In this document: piece by piece, positions 8,723 to 17,618 of the stretch | Layout: the number at the start of each line of letters is the position of its first letter | Numbering within the stretch: the stretch's first letter is position 1 | Assembly (NCBI RefSeq): GCF_009177065.1 | Contig: NZ_WEZF01000004.1 | Location: forward strand, 62,001-126,000 | Origin: Tautonia marina | GTDB taxonomy: Bacteria; Planctomycetota; Planctomycetia; Isosphaerales; Isosphaeraceae | DNA: 64,000 nucleotides | Direction: 5' to 3' | Program-made: the position numbers and the translations under genes | Notes under the pieces: model-generated | What the model was told of the DNA's origin: nothing | The model's input: only the letters and a program-made list of their open reading frames with translations | Databases searched by the model: none

Positions 8723-8938
8723 CGGGCGCTCCCCCGGTTTGGAACGCTCATGAAGGCGTATCTGATCGAGCCCGAACTCGGATCTCAAGTCCGGTCCGAG
8801 GAGCAATTCCGCCGAGCTCCGGGAAGGCTCCGTGGTCACGCGCCACGACTGCCTCCGAGTCGTTGATTGACCCTCATCGTCGGTGCCGACAGACTGTCAC
8901 CATGCCCTCCCCTGCCCTTCGACCGAGATGTCAACCGT

Positions 8939-10411
8939 ATGCGATTTGCCCTGAAGGATTCGTGGCTCGGCCTGAGAAACTCAACCACACGTCTGCCGTT
9001 TCGATACGGCAAGGCGACCTTGAGTCGATGTCCGCAAGCTGTTTTGGAGGTTTCGATCGAGGTCAACGGCCGGTTGCATCGCGGTTGGTCGGGAGATTGT
9101 CTCCCACCGGCCTGGTTCGACAAGACCCCGGGACGATCCTATCGCAGGCAAGTGTCAGACATGATCGGCGTGATCGGCCTGGCTCGATCCGCCTTTGCCC
9201 AGGCCGCATCGCGTCCAATCACCTTTTTTCAGAGCTGGCGGGAGGCGGATGCCCTCTGCCGAGCCGAGGCAAGGGAGCGGGGATTCCCCGCGCTGCTCGC
9301 CGGATTCGGCGTCAGTCTGGTCGAACGAGCGATCATGGATGCCCTGGCTCGCGCGGCGAACCTGAGTTTCGCGAACGCGATTCGAAGTGACCTGTTCGCG
9401 ATCGAACCGGGGCGTTTGTTTTCGAGCCTGGAGGGATTCCGACCGGCCGACTGGCTCCCGAAGTCCCCTCGTCATGAGGTCTTCGTAAGACACACAATAG
9501 GGATTGGTGATCCCTTAAGCGTTCGGGACATCATGCCGGGAGAGGAGGTCAACGATGGCCTGCCACAGGCCCTCGAAACGTACGTTGAGCGGAGCGGAAT
9601 CCGCTTCGTGAAGGTCAAGCTGTCCGCGGATTGCGGTGGAGATCTCGACCGCCTTCGAGCGATTGCTGAGGTGCTCGAGCGGCACCGCGGCTCCGATTAC
9701 CGCCTGACACTCGATGGCAATGAACTGTTCCAGGAGGTCGGCCCCCTTCAAACCTTCGTTGAAGCCCTTCGCTCCGACCCTCGCCTTCGAACCCTGAGCG
9801 AGAACGTCCTTGCGCTTGAGCAACCCCTTGATCGAGCAGTCGCGCTGGAGGCCGATCAAGAGGGAGGGATCCAAGCGCTTTCCTCGTGGCGACCCGTCAT
9901 CATCGACGAATCGGACGCGACGACCGAGGCGTTTCGGCAGGCCCTGGCCCTTGGCTACCGAGGGGTGACCAGCAAGAATTGCAAGGGACCGACCAAGGCG
10001 ATCCTCAACGCGGGGCTCATCTGGTTGAGGAACGATCTCGGGCGAAGGTCGGAGGTCATGATGACCGGCGAAGATCTTTGCTCGGTCGGCGTGATTCCGG
10101 TCCAGGCTGATCTTTGCCTTGCCGCATCGCTAGGGCTGTCGCACGTCGAACGCAATGGGCACCACTATCACCCTGGGCTTTCGTATTTGCCCGAGGCGGA
10201 TCGTCTGGCGGCCCTCAACGCTCATCCCGACCTCTACGCGAGGCAAGGGGCCATCATCGGCCCGATCGTCCGCGAGGGCCGATTCCTCATCGACTCGCTT
10301 CAGTGCGTCGGGTTTGGGTTTGCCGTGGTGCCGGATCGGTCCGCGTTCGAACCGGTGGACTCCTGGCGGTTCGAGTCTCTTGGGCTTGCCGATGAGCCGA
10401 TCAGCGGATGA
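8939..10411 (+). CDS. Enolase-superfamily enzyme (mandelate racemase/muconate lactonising type)
   Basis: This 490-residue protein has the superfamily's barrel active-site pattern: KVK (Lys225, Lys227), DGNE (Asp259, Glu262), EQP (Glu294), DES (Asp323, Glu324) and SKNCK (Lys346, Lys349). These match a general-acid/base lysine pair and three metal-binding acids, so it should abstract a proton next to a carboxylate. It is longer than typical MR-MLE members (about 370-400 residues), with about 100 extra N-terminal residues. The substrate is not predictable. The start is weakly supported; the frame is open to 8867, and no strong ribosome site precedes either candidate. The 3' end overlaps the convergent sigma-factor gene by 11 bases. 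Confidence 0.8.
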   Translation: MRFALKDSWLGLRNSTTRLPFRYGKATLSRCPQAVLEVSIEVNGRLHRGWSGDCLPPAWFDKTPGRSYRRQVSDMIGVIGLARSAFAQAASRPITFFQSWREADALCRAEARERGFPALLAGFGVSLVERAIMDALARAANLSFANAIRSDLFAIEPGRLFSSLEGFRPADWLPKSPRHEVFVRHTIGIGDPLSVRDIMPGEEVNDGLPQALETYVERSGIRFVKVKLSADCGGDLDRLRAIAEVLERHRGSDYRLTLDGNELFQEVGPLQTFVEALRSDPRLRTLSENVLALEQPLDRAVALEADQEGGIQALSSWRPVIIDESDATTEAFRQALALGYRGVTSKNCKGPTKAILNAGLIWLRNDLGRRSEVMMTGEDLCSVGVIPVQADLCLAASLGLSHVERNGHHYHPGLSYLPEADRLAALNAHPDLYARQGAIIGPIVREGRFLIDSLQCVGFGFAVVPDRSAFEPVDSWRFESLGLADEPISG

Positions 10412-11150
10412 TTCCACGTCGTTCAAGCGTGGGTCGGCAATATTCGAGCAAGGCAAGGTCGGCCAGTTCTTCGAGAATCGCCTCGCGGGTGGGTTCCTGG
10501 AGCGAGGTTCGCACGCCATCGAGGAGGGCCATGACGAAGTGGTCGCGGGCCTTGGAAATCGCCTCACGTACCCAGCCGGCCTGAACCGGTTTCCCCAGGA
10601 TCGCCGAGAGCATCGAGGCCAGCTCCGGAGATTTCATCTTGGGATGCCGCACTCGATGTTGAAGTACCGTATGCAAGGGCTGTCCGGTTCGCTCCTGATG
10701 GCGAGCCAACGCGGCCCACGCCTGAGCCATCAGCTCTCGCTTCCAGCTTTCGGCGAACTGCTGATCGAAGTCTGAAGGGCCACCATCTGGGGCAACCGGC
10801 TCGGGAACATTCGATCCGTCAATCGATACGGGCGTCCGTTGCCGCTTCCGGTAATGGTCGATCATGAGATTCCGGAGCGCTCGCTTGAGAAAGTCTCGAA
10901 AGCGGCCTCGACTGGGATCGGCCCGGTGAAGATCGCCTCGAAGAAACCGCAGGGCGAACTCCTGGTCCAGCTCCGAGGCCAGCTCCGGATCGCGTAATGC
11001 CCCGAGCAAGTAGCGGTGGACCGCCCCGGCGTAGCGCACCATCAGTTTCGTCTGGGCGGCCGAGATCTCCTCGGGAGGCCCGTGATGAGCCTGAAAGACC
11101 AGATCCCATTCGGTCGAGATCCGGCTGAGATGGGCCTGCTCGTCTCTCAT
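10401..11150 (-). CDS. ECF-type RNA polymerase sigma factor
   Basis: The 249-residue product shows region 2 of sigma70 (LMVRYAGAVHRYLLGAL, then SRGRFRDFLKRALRNLMIDHYRKRQ) and a region 4-like HTH near residues 150-215. There is an acidic linker and a C-terminal helical extension of about 50 residues. Sigma factors of this shape are numerous in planctomycetes and are often linked to Ser/Thr kinases, but none is adjacent here. It would direct polymerase to a small regulon in response to an unknown signal. The ATG at 11150 follows GGAGGT at 7 bases; the frame continues to 11198, but this start is clearly better. No anti-sigma factor is visible nearby. Confidence 0.8.
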   Translation of the reverse strand: MRDEQAHLSRISTEWDLVFQAHHGPPEEISAAQTKLMVRYAGAVHRYLLGALRDPELASELDQEFALRFLRGDLHRADPSRGRFRDFLKRALRNLMIDHYRKRQRTPVSIDGSNVPEPVAPDGGPSDFDQQFAESWKRELMAQAWAALARHQERTGQPLHTVLQHRVRHPKMKSPELASMLSAILGKPVQAGWVREAISKARDHFVMALLDGVRTSLQEPTREAILEELADLALLEYCRPTLERRGIIR

Positions 11151-11564
11151 TGACAGGACCTCCCACTCCCGGGACTCGCTGACAGCCCTGATACGCAATC
11201 AATCGGATCAGACACCAGACGAGTCTACGGGAATTTTCAGGAATCGGGAAAGAGCCCAAACTGCCGAAATTCTCAACCTCGACAGGTGGTTTCGCCTTCT
11301 CTCGGCTGCCTCACCTCACGATTCAGCACCGTCCCGAAAAATTCCGAGAAAGGTTCTGACACTTTCAGGGGGGCACCGTATAGGAAGGTGACGCAAGTCG
11401 GCACCGGAGGTTGGCTCCGGAGGTCGCCGGGCCATCGATCGCCAGGATGGTCCCGTTTAGGACCGGGTCTGCCACGTCTCACGCCCCTGACCGTGTCAGG
11501 GCAGCGATGGGGGAACGTCCGTACCTTGGCGAGTCGTCTCGGAACGATGAAGGGATGGAGGACA
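11151..11564. other. Intergenic region between divergent regulators
   Basis: The 414 bases separate the sigma-factor gene from the LuxR-like gene. Besides a plus-strand promoter candidate (11356-11384), I see AT-rich runs near 11338-11350 and 11222-11235 in otherwise GC-rich DNA. The plus-strand frame upstream of the LuxR-like gene stays open to 11286 but has no start signal and is not counted as coding. Confidence 0.5.
11356..11384 (+). promoter_or_regulatory. Candidate sigma70-like promoter for the LuxR-like gene
   Basis: CTGACA (11356-11361) and TATAGG (11379-11384) are spaced 17 bases apart. Transcription would start near 11391, leaving a leader of roughly 170 bases before the ATG at 11565. 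The -35 is 5/6 and the -10 is 4/6 of consensus. Confidence 0.4.
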
Positions 11565-12206
11565 ATGGAGACGGTCTCCTTGATCCTTGGGGACGATCAC
11601 CCTTTGATCCAACTCGGCTTTCGGGGAACGCTCCGGCTCCCAGGGAAAATTGAGGTTCAGATTCTTGGAAGCTCCAGACATCCCCGGATTCGTCGGCGTT
11701 TGCCGGCGCGCAAACGTCGTGCCTTACTCTTGATTGCGAAAGGCTGCGAACCTGCCGAACTGGGCAAGCGCCTGGGGCTTTGTCTGGAGCATGCCGAGGC
11801 ACTCTCCGAGGAACTGACCCTGAAATTCGGCCTGGATCGGATCGGTCGTCAGGTGCTGTCGGCCGTGCGATCCGGTTCTCTTTGCTTGCGAGGAGGTTCC
11901 ATCTCCTCGGTGCGTTGCCTGCATCCAGGGTATCAACCGTTTCCACACATTGCGGAACAGGGGAACCGAATCATGGCGGATCAGGAGTTGGTTCGGACGC
12001 TCTTTCCGGATGCCTTGGCCCGCTGTCAGGCCAGTGGCGAGTGGATGATCCTTCCCGACCCCGAGGATCAACACCGGCTCGGATACGGCCCTTCGGAATC
12101 GGAAGCCTGGAGCTGCGCCGCGATTCGACTTTGTCAGGATGAGTGGTTTCGCCCGATCCTTTCGCAACTGATGGCCATGCAAACCGGGCGTCGGGGTGAC
12201 GCCTGA
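11565..12206 (+). CDS. LuxR/NarL-like regulator with a vestigial receiver
   Basis: The 213-residue product begins like a NarL-type receiver (VSLILGDDHPLIQLGFRGTL), but the receiver is cut after about 30 residues. It passes straight into an HTH resembling the LuxR/GerE domain: LPARKRRALLLIAKGCEPAEL, then KRLGLCLEHAEALSEELTLKFGL. The phosphoacceptor aspartate and switch lysine are absent, so phosphorylation cannot control it in the normal way. The final 90 residues match nothing I know and include DPEDQHRLGYGPSESEAWSC. Start choice: ATG 11565 follows GGAGG closely, while ATG 11547 is six codons upstream. A promoter candidate is at 11356. It may bind DNA constitutively or sense through its C-terminus. 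Confidence 0.6.
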   Translation: METVSLILGDDHPLIQLGFRGTLRLPGKIEVQILGSSRHPRIRRRLPARKRRALLLIAKGCEPAELGKRLGLCLEHAEALSEELTLKFGLDRIGRQVLSAVRSGSLCLRGGSISSVRCLHPGYQPFPHIAEQGNRIMADQELVRTLFPDALARCQASGEWMILPDPEDQHRLGYGPSESEAWSCAAIRLCQDEWFRPILSQLMAMQTGRRGDA

Positions 12207-12277
12207 ACCTCGACCTTTCGCCTGCCAAGGGCAGCCCAACTTCCGACGACCGCGTGGTGAGCGGACTCGAAAAGGTT

Positions 12278-12306
12278 GCATCATGGTGTGCTCGAACGCA
12301 TGATGC
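12278..12306. repeat. Inverted repeat upstream of the PqaA-like gene
   Basis: Arms GCATCAT (12278-12284) and ATGATGC (12300-12306) are perfect complements with a 15-base loop. The heptamer ATGGTGT occurs twice across it. It lies about 115 bases before the ATG at 12422, where an operator could sit. No matching regulator is known. Confidence 0.3.
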
Positions 12307-12421
12307 ATGGTGTCCTTTCGAGACAGGATCGAGTTCTCAAGGGCAGATTTCGACGAGATCGGACGGTACTCTTTGATTGCTGGCGATCCGCCCACACCTC
12401 ACCTCCAGGGAGATTCGCTCC

Positions 12422-13762
12422 ATGCGTCGTTTGTTGCTTGTGCCGGCCATGATTGTGCTGATGACGCCCGCAATTCATGCAGATCTGCCTTCGTACATCG
12501 AGGCGCCCGATCCGAGTTACTCCTGGGAACAGACCAAGAACGATACCACGGCCCTGGGGACCGTCCATCATTTGACGCTCACCTCGCAGACCTGGCGAGA
12601 GATCCCCTGGACCCACCAGTTTCGCATTTATGAGCCGGCGGTGGTTGAACATGAAGATATGATGGTTCTGTTCATCACAGGTGGAAGTAGCCGGTCGGAG
12701 CATCGTCCCACCGATGACCTGCTGGCCTTCACCCTGGCCCGCGCGGCCGGTTGCCGGGTGGCCGTGTTGCCGCAAGTGCCCAATCAGCCGCTGCTGGGAG
12801 ATCGTTTCGAAGACGATCTGATCGCCGAGACGTTCGTCAACTTCCTTCAGTCGGGCGAGCAGGATTGGCCCCTTTTGCAACCGATGGTCAAGAGCGCCGT
12901 TAAGGCAATGGATGCCGCTCAGGAGCATGCCGAGCAGCGCGGGCGGCCCGTCGAACGGTTCGTCGTGACGGGGGCCTCGAAGCGAGGCTGGACGACCTGG
13001 CTTACTGGAGCAATGGACGACCGAGTGGTCGGGATCGCTCCGATGGTGATTCCGACCCTGAACATGAAAGAGAATACGAAGAACCAGCTGACCCTCTGGG
13101 GGAAGTACAGCGAGCAGATTGACGACTATACCCGTCGTGGCTTGACCAGCTCGTTTGAAACCGAAGACGGCGCGAAGCTCTGGGAGATGGTCGATCCGTA
13201 TTTCTATCTCGACCGGATCTCCATTCCCGTCGTTCAGATCAATGGCACCAACGACCGCTACTGGACCCACGACTCGATGCGATTTTACTGGGACAAGATT
13301 CAAGGTCCCTCGTACGTCGTGAACCTCCCGAACGCCGGCCATGGACTGGATGAACACCGGGACTATGCCGTCAATGCGGTCGGAGCTCTGGTCCGCCACA
13401 TTGCGACCGACACCGAGGCCCCTGAGTTCCAGTGGAAGGCGGTCGATGAGAACGGCTCGACCCAGTTCATTCTGACCTCAGCGTCGGAGGTTCGTCCCAA
13501 GTCGGTCTCAGTCTGGGTTGCTGAATCCGACGACCGCGACCTTCGAGATGATGCCTACACCAAGAAATCGGTTGATTCGAAGCGTGAGGACGGTGTCTCG
13601 TCCTGGACCTATTCGCTGGATCGTCCCGAGTCGGGGTCGCTGGCGGCGTTCTTCGACTTGACGTACGAGGTCGATGGCCTGACCTATCACGTCTCCACGC
13701 CGATTCACGAATTCCGATCCGATCCGAACGAGGATACCTCCACGGGCGAGTCGGACGAATGA
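12422..13762 (+). CDS. PhoPQ-activated pathogenicity-related (PqaA-type) alpha/beta protein
   Basis: A signal peptide (MRRLLLVPAMIVLMTPAIHA) starts this 446-residue protein. The rest follows the PhoPQ-related family: DLPSYIEAPDPSYSWE near the start, TGGSSRSEHRP, a nucleophile-elbow-like VVTGASKRGWTTW, and INGTNDRYW followed by NAGHGLD near the C-terminus, consistent with an alpha/beta-hydrolase fold. The founding member is linked to antimicrobial-peptide resistance in Salmonella. In planctomycetes the role is unknown and may be exported lipid or ester turnover. The ATG at 12422 follows AGGGAG. Its stop overlaps the MOSC gene start by four bases, so the two are translationally coupled. An inverted repeat lies upstream. 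Confidence 0.85.
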   Translation: MRRLLLVPAMIVLMTPAIHADLPSYIEAPDPSYSWEQTKNDTTALGTVHHLTLTSQTWREIPWTHQFRIYEPAVVEHEDMMVLFITGGSSRSEHRPTDDLLAFTLARAAGCRVAVLPQVPNQPLLGDRFEDDLIAETFVNFLQSGEQDWPLLQPMVKSAVKAMDAAQEHAEQRGRPVERFVVTGASKRGWTTWLTGAMDDRVVGIAPMVIPTLNMKENTKNQLTLWGKYSEQIDDYTRRGLTSSFETEDGAKLWEMVDPYFYLDRISIPVVQINGTNDRYWTHDSMRFYWDKIQGPSYVVNLPNAGHGLDEHRDYAVNAVGALVRHIATDTEAPEFQWKAVDENGSTQFILTSASEVRPKSVSVWVAESDDRDLRDDAYTKKSVDSKREDGVSSWTYSLDRPESGSLAAFFDLTYEVDGLTYHVSTPIHEFRSDPNEDTSTGESDE

Positions 13763-14418
13763 GCCGGGTGTGTTCCGTCAACGTGGGCCGTCCTCGCCTG
13801 TTGCAACGGCGGGGACGGACCATCTCGACCGCCATCATCAAACGCCCTGTCGAAGGCAGGGTGGCCGTTCGTCGGGAAAACCTCGACGGGGATCAACAGG
13901 CCGATCTCTCCGTTCATGGGGGACCTGACAAGGCGGTCTATGCCTACCCGGTTGAGCATTACGACGCCTGGCAACGTGAACTGCCCGATGTCGAGCTATC
14001 GTGGGGAGCGTTCGGAGAAAATCTGACCTGCTCCGGTGGATGGCGAGAGGACGAGGTCCGCATCGGCGACCGCTTTCGCATCGGTGATGCCGAATTCGAG
14101 GTTTCGCAGCCAAGGCTTCCTTGCGGGAAGCTCAACCTGCGATTTGATCGCACCGACATGGTCAAGCGGATGCTCGCTAACGGTTGGTTCGGCTTCTACT
14201 TCCGGGTCGTCCAGGAAGGAAGCGTCGCTGTGGGGGATGCGGTGGATCGGATCGCCCGATCGCCGTACAACTTCACGGTCGCCGAGGCCGCACGGCTTGA
14301 AGCGATCGACAGAGATGACCCGGAGCTGCTCCGACGCGCGATCGAGGTCGAAGCTTTGCCTGCTTCGTGGCTTCTAACGTTCCGGCAACGCTTGCGGAAC
14401 CTGGAGTCGCAGGACTGA
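13759..14418 (+). CDS. MOSC-domain protein, YiiM type
   Basis: This 219-residue protein has the MOSC (molybdenum cofactor sulfurase C-terminal) fold signature: VHGGPDKAVYAYP, WGAFGENL, then the conserved cysteine in QPRLPCGKL. Near the C-terminus, ANGWFGFYFRVVQEGSVAVGD completes the YiiM pattern. YiiM proteins reduce N-hydroxylated substrates with molybdenum cofactor; this is family knowledge, and activity here is inferred. It is a cytoplasmic single-domain enzyme. The ATG overlaps the preceding PqaA-like stop (ATGA), so the two share a transcript even though one product is exported and the other is not. Confidence 0.85.
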   Translation: MSRVCSVNVGRPRLLQRRGRTISTAIIKRPVEGRVAVRRENLDGDQQADLSVHGGPDKAVYAYPVEHYDAWQRELPDVELSWGAFGENLTCSGGWREDEVRIGDRFRIGDAEFEVSQPRLPCGKLNLRFDRTDMVKRMLANGWFGFYFRVVQEGSVAVGDAVDRIARSPYNFTVAEAARLEAIDRDDPELLRRAIEVEALPASWLLTFRQRLRNLESQD

Positions 14419-14520
14419 TCGCGAGTCGCCTTGCCCTCGCCGTCGGCTTACGGTACCGTCCGAAACCTCAAACAGGATCATCCCCTTCTCCGATTTGCGT
14501 CGCCACAAGGGAGCGGAGCG

Positions 14521-15216
14521 ATGCCCTCGACAGTCATGGACGACGAATTCGCCACGATTCCCTGGTTCCACCGCATCGACCTTGGGAACGGTGTCACGAC
14601 CCCTGGGGTCGACGATACCGTGACAAAACTCGATCAAGTCCACTTCCCTAAGGACCTGACTGGAAAGTCGGTTCTCGACGTCGGGGCCTGGGATGGCTTC
14701 TTCTCCTTCGAGGCCGAGCGCCGAGGAGCCAGCCGGGTGGTTGCCCTCGACGGCGGGGTCTGGAATGCTCCTCAGATCGGCCGACGGGGGTTCGATTACG
14801 CCCGCCGGGCGCTGAGTTCGAGTGTCGAAGACGTGACCATGGAAGTCCTCGAGATGACCCCCGATCAGCCGGGGATCTTCGATGTTGTGCTGTTCCTCGG
14901 GGTGCTCTACCATCTGCCGAATCCGCTCGCGGGCCTCTGTCAGGTTGCCGCGTGCACCCGAGAACAGATCATTCTCGAAACGCATGTCGACCTGCTCGAC
15001 ATCTCACGACCTGCGATTGCGTACTACGGCTCGGATGAATGCGCGAATGACCCGACGAACTGGTGCGGGCCGAATCAGGCCGCGCTCGAAGGAATGCTCC
15101 GAACTGCTGGGTTCAGCCGCATTAAGGCGTTTCCCGCCGTCACGGACGTCCATTACTCGGTCAACGGCGCGAAACGAGGAACGTTCGGTCGCATGGTCGT
15201 TCACGCCTGGAAGTGA
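14521..15216 (+). CDS. Class I SAM-dependent methyltransferase, CmoB/DUF1698-like
   Basis: The 231-residue product contains the SAM-binding glycine motif SVLDVGAWDGFFSFEAERRG, the acidic binding loop (VVALDGG), and the downstream motif FDVVLFLGVLYHLPNPL. The upstream WFHRIDLGNGVTTPG is typical of the family that includes tRNA uridine-5-oxyacetic acid methyltransferases. Many planctomycete members act on lipids or natural products, so the substrate is open. The ATG at 14521 is preceded by AAGGGAG with a proper gap. The open frame continues to a TTG at 14431, which I reject. It is converged on by the epimerase gene. Confidence 0.75.
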   Translation: MPSTVMDDEFATIPWFHRIDLGNGVTTPGVDDTVTKLDQVHFPKDLTGKSVLDVGAWDGFFSFEAERRGASRVVALDGGVWNAPQIGRRGFDYARRALSSSVEDVTMEVLEMTPDQPGIFDVVLFLGVLYHLPNPLAGLCQVAACTREQIILETHVDLLDISRPAIAYYGSDECANDPTNWCGPNQAALEGMLRTAGFSRIKAFPAVTDVHYSVNGAKRGTFGRMVVHAWK

Positions 15217-15232
15217 CGGAGAGGCAGGCGCA

Positions 15233-16132
15233 TCACCGGAAACTGGCAACCAGAGCCCTGACGTAGTCCTCCAGTTGCGGGCGACCTCCGAAGGTCATTC
15301 CGAGCGACCGGAGTTTTCCGGTTTCAATTTGATGCTTGGGCCGGGTGGCTTCACCGATCACTCGGCCTGGGGCCCCCGCTTCCCGGGCAAGGGTGGCCAC
15401 ATCGTGCTCTGAAACGTAAAGGTCATAGCAATTGAAGCTCTGTCCGGTCACCTGATCCGCAGGTGCATCAAGCAGCAACGCGACGGCGCGGGCCACGTCG
15501 ATCGCATGCACTTCCTTGCCTCCGCGTCGCACTGTGACATCTCGGCCTTCCACCAGTTCCCGAATCAGGCTGTACCATTTGCTTTGCTCGATCGGGCGGG
15601 CAAGGCCGTAGATGCCGGTCGGTCGCAAGCTGCAAATCGGCAGACCGCGTTTGCTGAAGCTCTGCACAAAGGCCTCCAACGCGGCTTTGTGAGCCCCGTA
15701 GTGGCTTCCCGGCCAGAGCGGGTGCGTTTCATCCAGCGGACGTTCGTCCAGGATTGTCTCGTAGACCGCACAGGTTGAAACGAAAACGAATCGAGCGACG
15801 CCGGCCTGCTCCGCGGCCTGGAACAGCCGAAGCGAACCCATCAGATTTGCCTCGGCAAAGCTGAGCAGGTCACCTTCGGCGCCGATGAAGCCTGCTCCAG
15901 GACGATCCAGCGCGGTGTGCACCACCGCGTCGCATCCCCGAAGCAACGCCGTCTCACTCTCGGGGTCGCGAAGCGATCCGGGAACCCACTCGATCGATGA
16001 GGAAAGGTTATTGAAGCCGCCTCGATCGCTCTGCATCCGATACCAGCAGCGGCAGGTGTGGCCCCGCTCGGCCAGGATCGAGACGATGGAGCGACCCAGA
16101 AATCCCGTTGCACCGGTCACGGCAATTTGCAT
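15233..16132 (-). CDS. NAD(P)-dependent epimerase/dehydratase (extended SDR)
   Basis: The N-terminus has the Rossmann glycine motif (VTGATGFLGRS), followed by the SDR triad: Ser119 in FVSTCAVY and the YxxxK pair Tyr145/Lys149 in YGAHKAALE. The length (299 residues) fits nucleotide-sugar epimerases or dehydratases, and the C-terminal part includes a substrate-recognition helix (CSLRPTGIYGLA). It likely modifies a sugar nucleotide or other hydroxy substrate in the cytoplasm. The ATG at 16132 is preceded by AGGAGAGG at 8 bases. It follows the GH-like gene on the same strand after a hairpin, so it may be an end gene of that transcript. Confidence 0.85.
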   Translation of the reverse strand: MQIAVTGATGFLGRSIVSILAERGHTCRCWYRMQSDRGGFNNLSSSIEWVPGSLRDPESETALLRGCDAVVHTALDRPGAGFIGAEGDLLSFAEANLMGSLRLFQAAEQAGVARFVFVSTCAVYETILDERPLDETHPLWPGSHYGAHKAALEAFVQSFSKRGLPICSLRPTGIYGLARPIEQSKWYSLIRELVEGRDVTVRRGGKEVHAIDVARAVALLLDAPADQVTGQSFNCYDLYVSEHDVATLAREAGAPGRVIGEATRPKHQIETGKLRSLGMTFGGRPQLEDYVRALVASFR

Positions 16133-16150
16133 TGTACGCCTCTCCTGGGT

Positions 16151-16182
16151 GACCGATCGGTTGGAAAAAACCGCGACCGGTC
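16151..16182 (-). terminator. Hairpin spanning the GH-like gene stop
   Basis: GACCG and CGGTT on one side pair with AACCG and CGGTC on the other, with small internal bulges. It overlaps the stop codon at 16181-16183. The loop, not the tail, carries the T-run when read on the minus strand, so termination is uncertain. An intercistronic processing role is equally likely. Confidence 0.4.
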
Positions 16183-17596
16183 AGGATGCACGATCCAGCA
16201 ATGCCACCCAGATTCCATCACCTGGAGAATCAAGGGAAACAGAAGGGCCCGCCTTAACCTTTTCCTTTGACGATGGCTGCCACTTCCCCAAGTTGACATC
16301 GAGCCAACGGATCTCGAACAAGCCCTCCTCGCCAGAGAGGTCGAGATTGACCGACCCGCCATCGGTGAACAGTACGGCGTACTGCTTCCCGGGAATGTGG
16401 GTCAGATAGGCTTCATTCTCAACTCGATGGGAGAGCAACCGACTGTCACGATCGGGGATGGCGCTGGTGACATCGAACGCTTCGGTGAGCATCCGAGCCG
16501 CTCGCAGATGCTCGACCGCGCGATCATTCAAGCCCTGGCCGGAATCGGGGCGGTGGAATCGGGTCGAGGCCAGGCCACCGATGAGATTCCGCCAGAACCG
16601 TTCGATGCCGTCGCGGTCATTCCCGAATCGCCCAGTATCGGCCCCGTAAACCTTCACGCAATTAATCGGTCTGGGCTGATCCGCGAGGCGTTGCCGAAAG
16701 GCTTGCATGTTGTCCCAGTGGGCCTGACCACGCTGATGATTGTTTTGCGAGATATCAACAAACGTGTATCGTTCAGGATGGTCGATCGTGTGACGATGCA
16801 TTGGGTGAGAGAGGTTCCAGGGGTCCCACATCTCGGTGGTGTGCACCGTCACTCCCTTCTTGCTGGCCGCGTTTCGGATGTAATCGGCCCAGTAAGCACC
16901 CCATTCGGGACGCCCGCTCGTTTCGTTATCCATACAATACAAAACGTTTGGATAGTCAAGGCTGATCGAGAGCATTCGATCCACCTGGGCCTGTTGATAA
17001 CGCAGAACCTGTGCGTTGTCGTCGAGTTTTGGAACGCTGAAGAAAAAGCGATTATCGTTCTGCCCCGGATGATTCGGGTACTGCGTCTGAAGGCCGGATT
17101 CCTCGACCGAGTAAGTTCGGTTGTTCGCGGGGTTGTAGGGATTCACCAGCCAGGGTTCGCGGGCAAAATCAAAGCGATCCCAGACCTCGATCTGAACAAT
17201 GATGTCGCGTTCGAGGGCCAACCGAAGCAAGGTCTCGAAGTGGTTCCAGTACTGTTCGTTCGGGTGATCGAGGTCGTAACGACCGTCATCTCCCTGAGCG
17301 AACGGCCAGAGATTTCCCTCGTCTCGACTGGACATGGTGTTGCGGATGTAGTTGCCTCCCGCGTTCACCAAGCGGTCAAGCTGCTCGCGAAGCTCGGCCT
17401 CATTCCACTGGAACAGATTGTCGTCATCGCTCCCTCCCAGCAGGACGACGGTTTCCCCTCGAAATTGCCAGAAGGAAGGATGGGAGACACTCGGCCGAAT
17501 GGACTCGGTGTCGCTGGCCAGGGCATTTCCAAACACCATCAGGATGGCCGCGTACGCACACATCTGCATCCGCCCGTGATGGACCATCGTCCTCAT
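16181..17596 (-). CDS. Exported glycoside-hydrolase-like TIM-barrel protein
   Basis: A hydrophobic leader (CAYAAILMVFGNALAS) begins this 471-residue protein. The following FRGETVVLLGGSDDDNLFQW, then IVQIEVWDRFDF and VLYCMDNETSG, give the strand-loop pattern of cellulase-like barrels of the DUF4038/GH-like type. The glutamate in DNETSG is a plausible acid/base. A beta-sandwich tail (AVLFTDGGSVNLDLSGEEGLF) resembles a collagen-binding-like module. The function is inferred to be extracellular glycan processing. The ATG at 17596 lies 22 bases after the DUF1501 gene and is preceded by GGAG. A start at 17656 would run inside the preceding gene and is rejected. Confidence 0.7.
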   Translation of the reverse strand: MRTMVHHGRMQMCAYAAILMVFGNALASDTESIRPSVSHPSFWQFRGETVVLLGGSDDDNLFQWNEAELREQLDRLVNAGGNYIRNTMSSRDEGNLWPFAQGDDGRYDLDHPNEQYWNHFETLLRLALERDIIVQIEVWDRFDFAREPWLVNPYNPANNRTYSVEESGLQTQYPNHPGQNDNRFFFSVPKLDDNAQVLRYQQAQVDRMLSISLDYPNVLYCMDNETSGRPEWGAYWADYIRNAASKKGVTVHTTEMWDPWNLSHPMHRHTIDHPERYTFVDISQNNHQRGQAHWDNMQAFRQRLADQPRPINCVKVYGADTGRFGNDRDGIERFWRNLIGGLASTRFHRPDSGQGLNDRAVEHLRAARMLTEAFDVTSAIPDRDSRLLSHRVENEAYLTHIPGKQYAVLFTDGGSVNLDLSGEEGLFEIRWLDVNLGKWQPSSKEKVKAGPSVSLDSPGDGIWVALLDRAS

Positions 17597-17618
17597 GATC
17601 GGCTCCGAGTCGTGAAGG

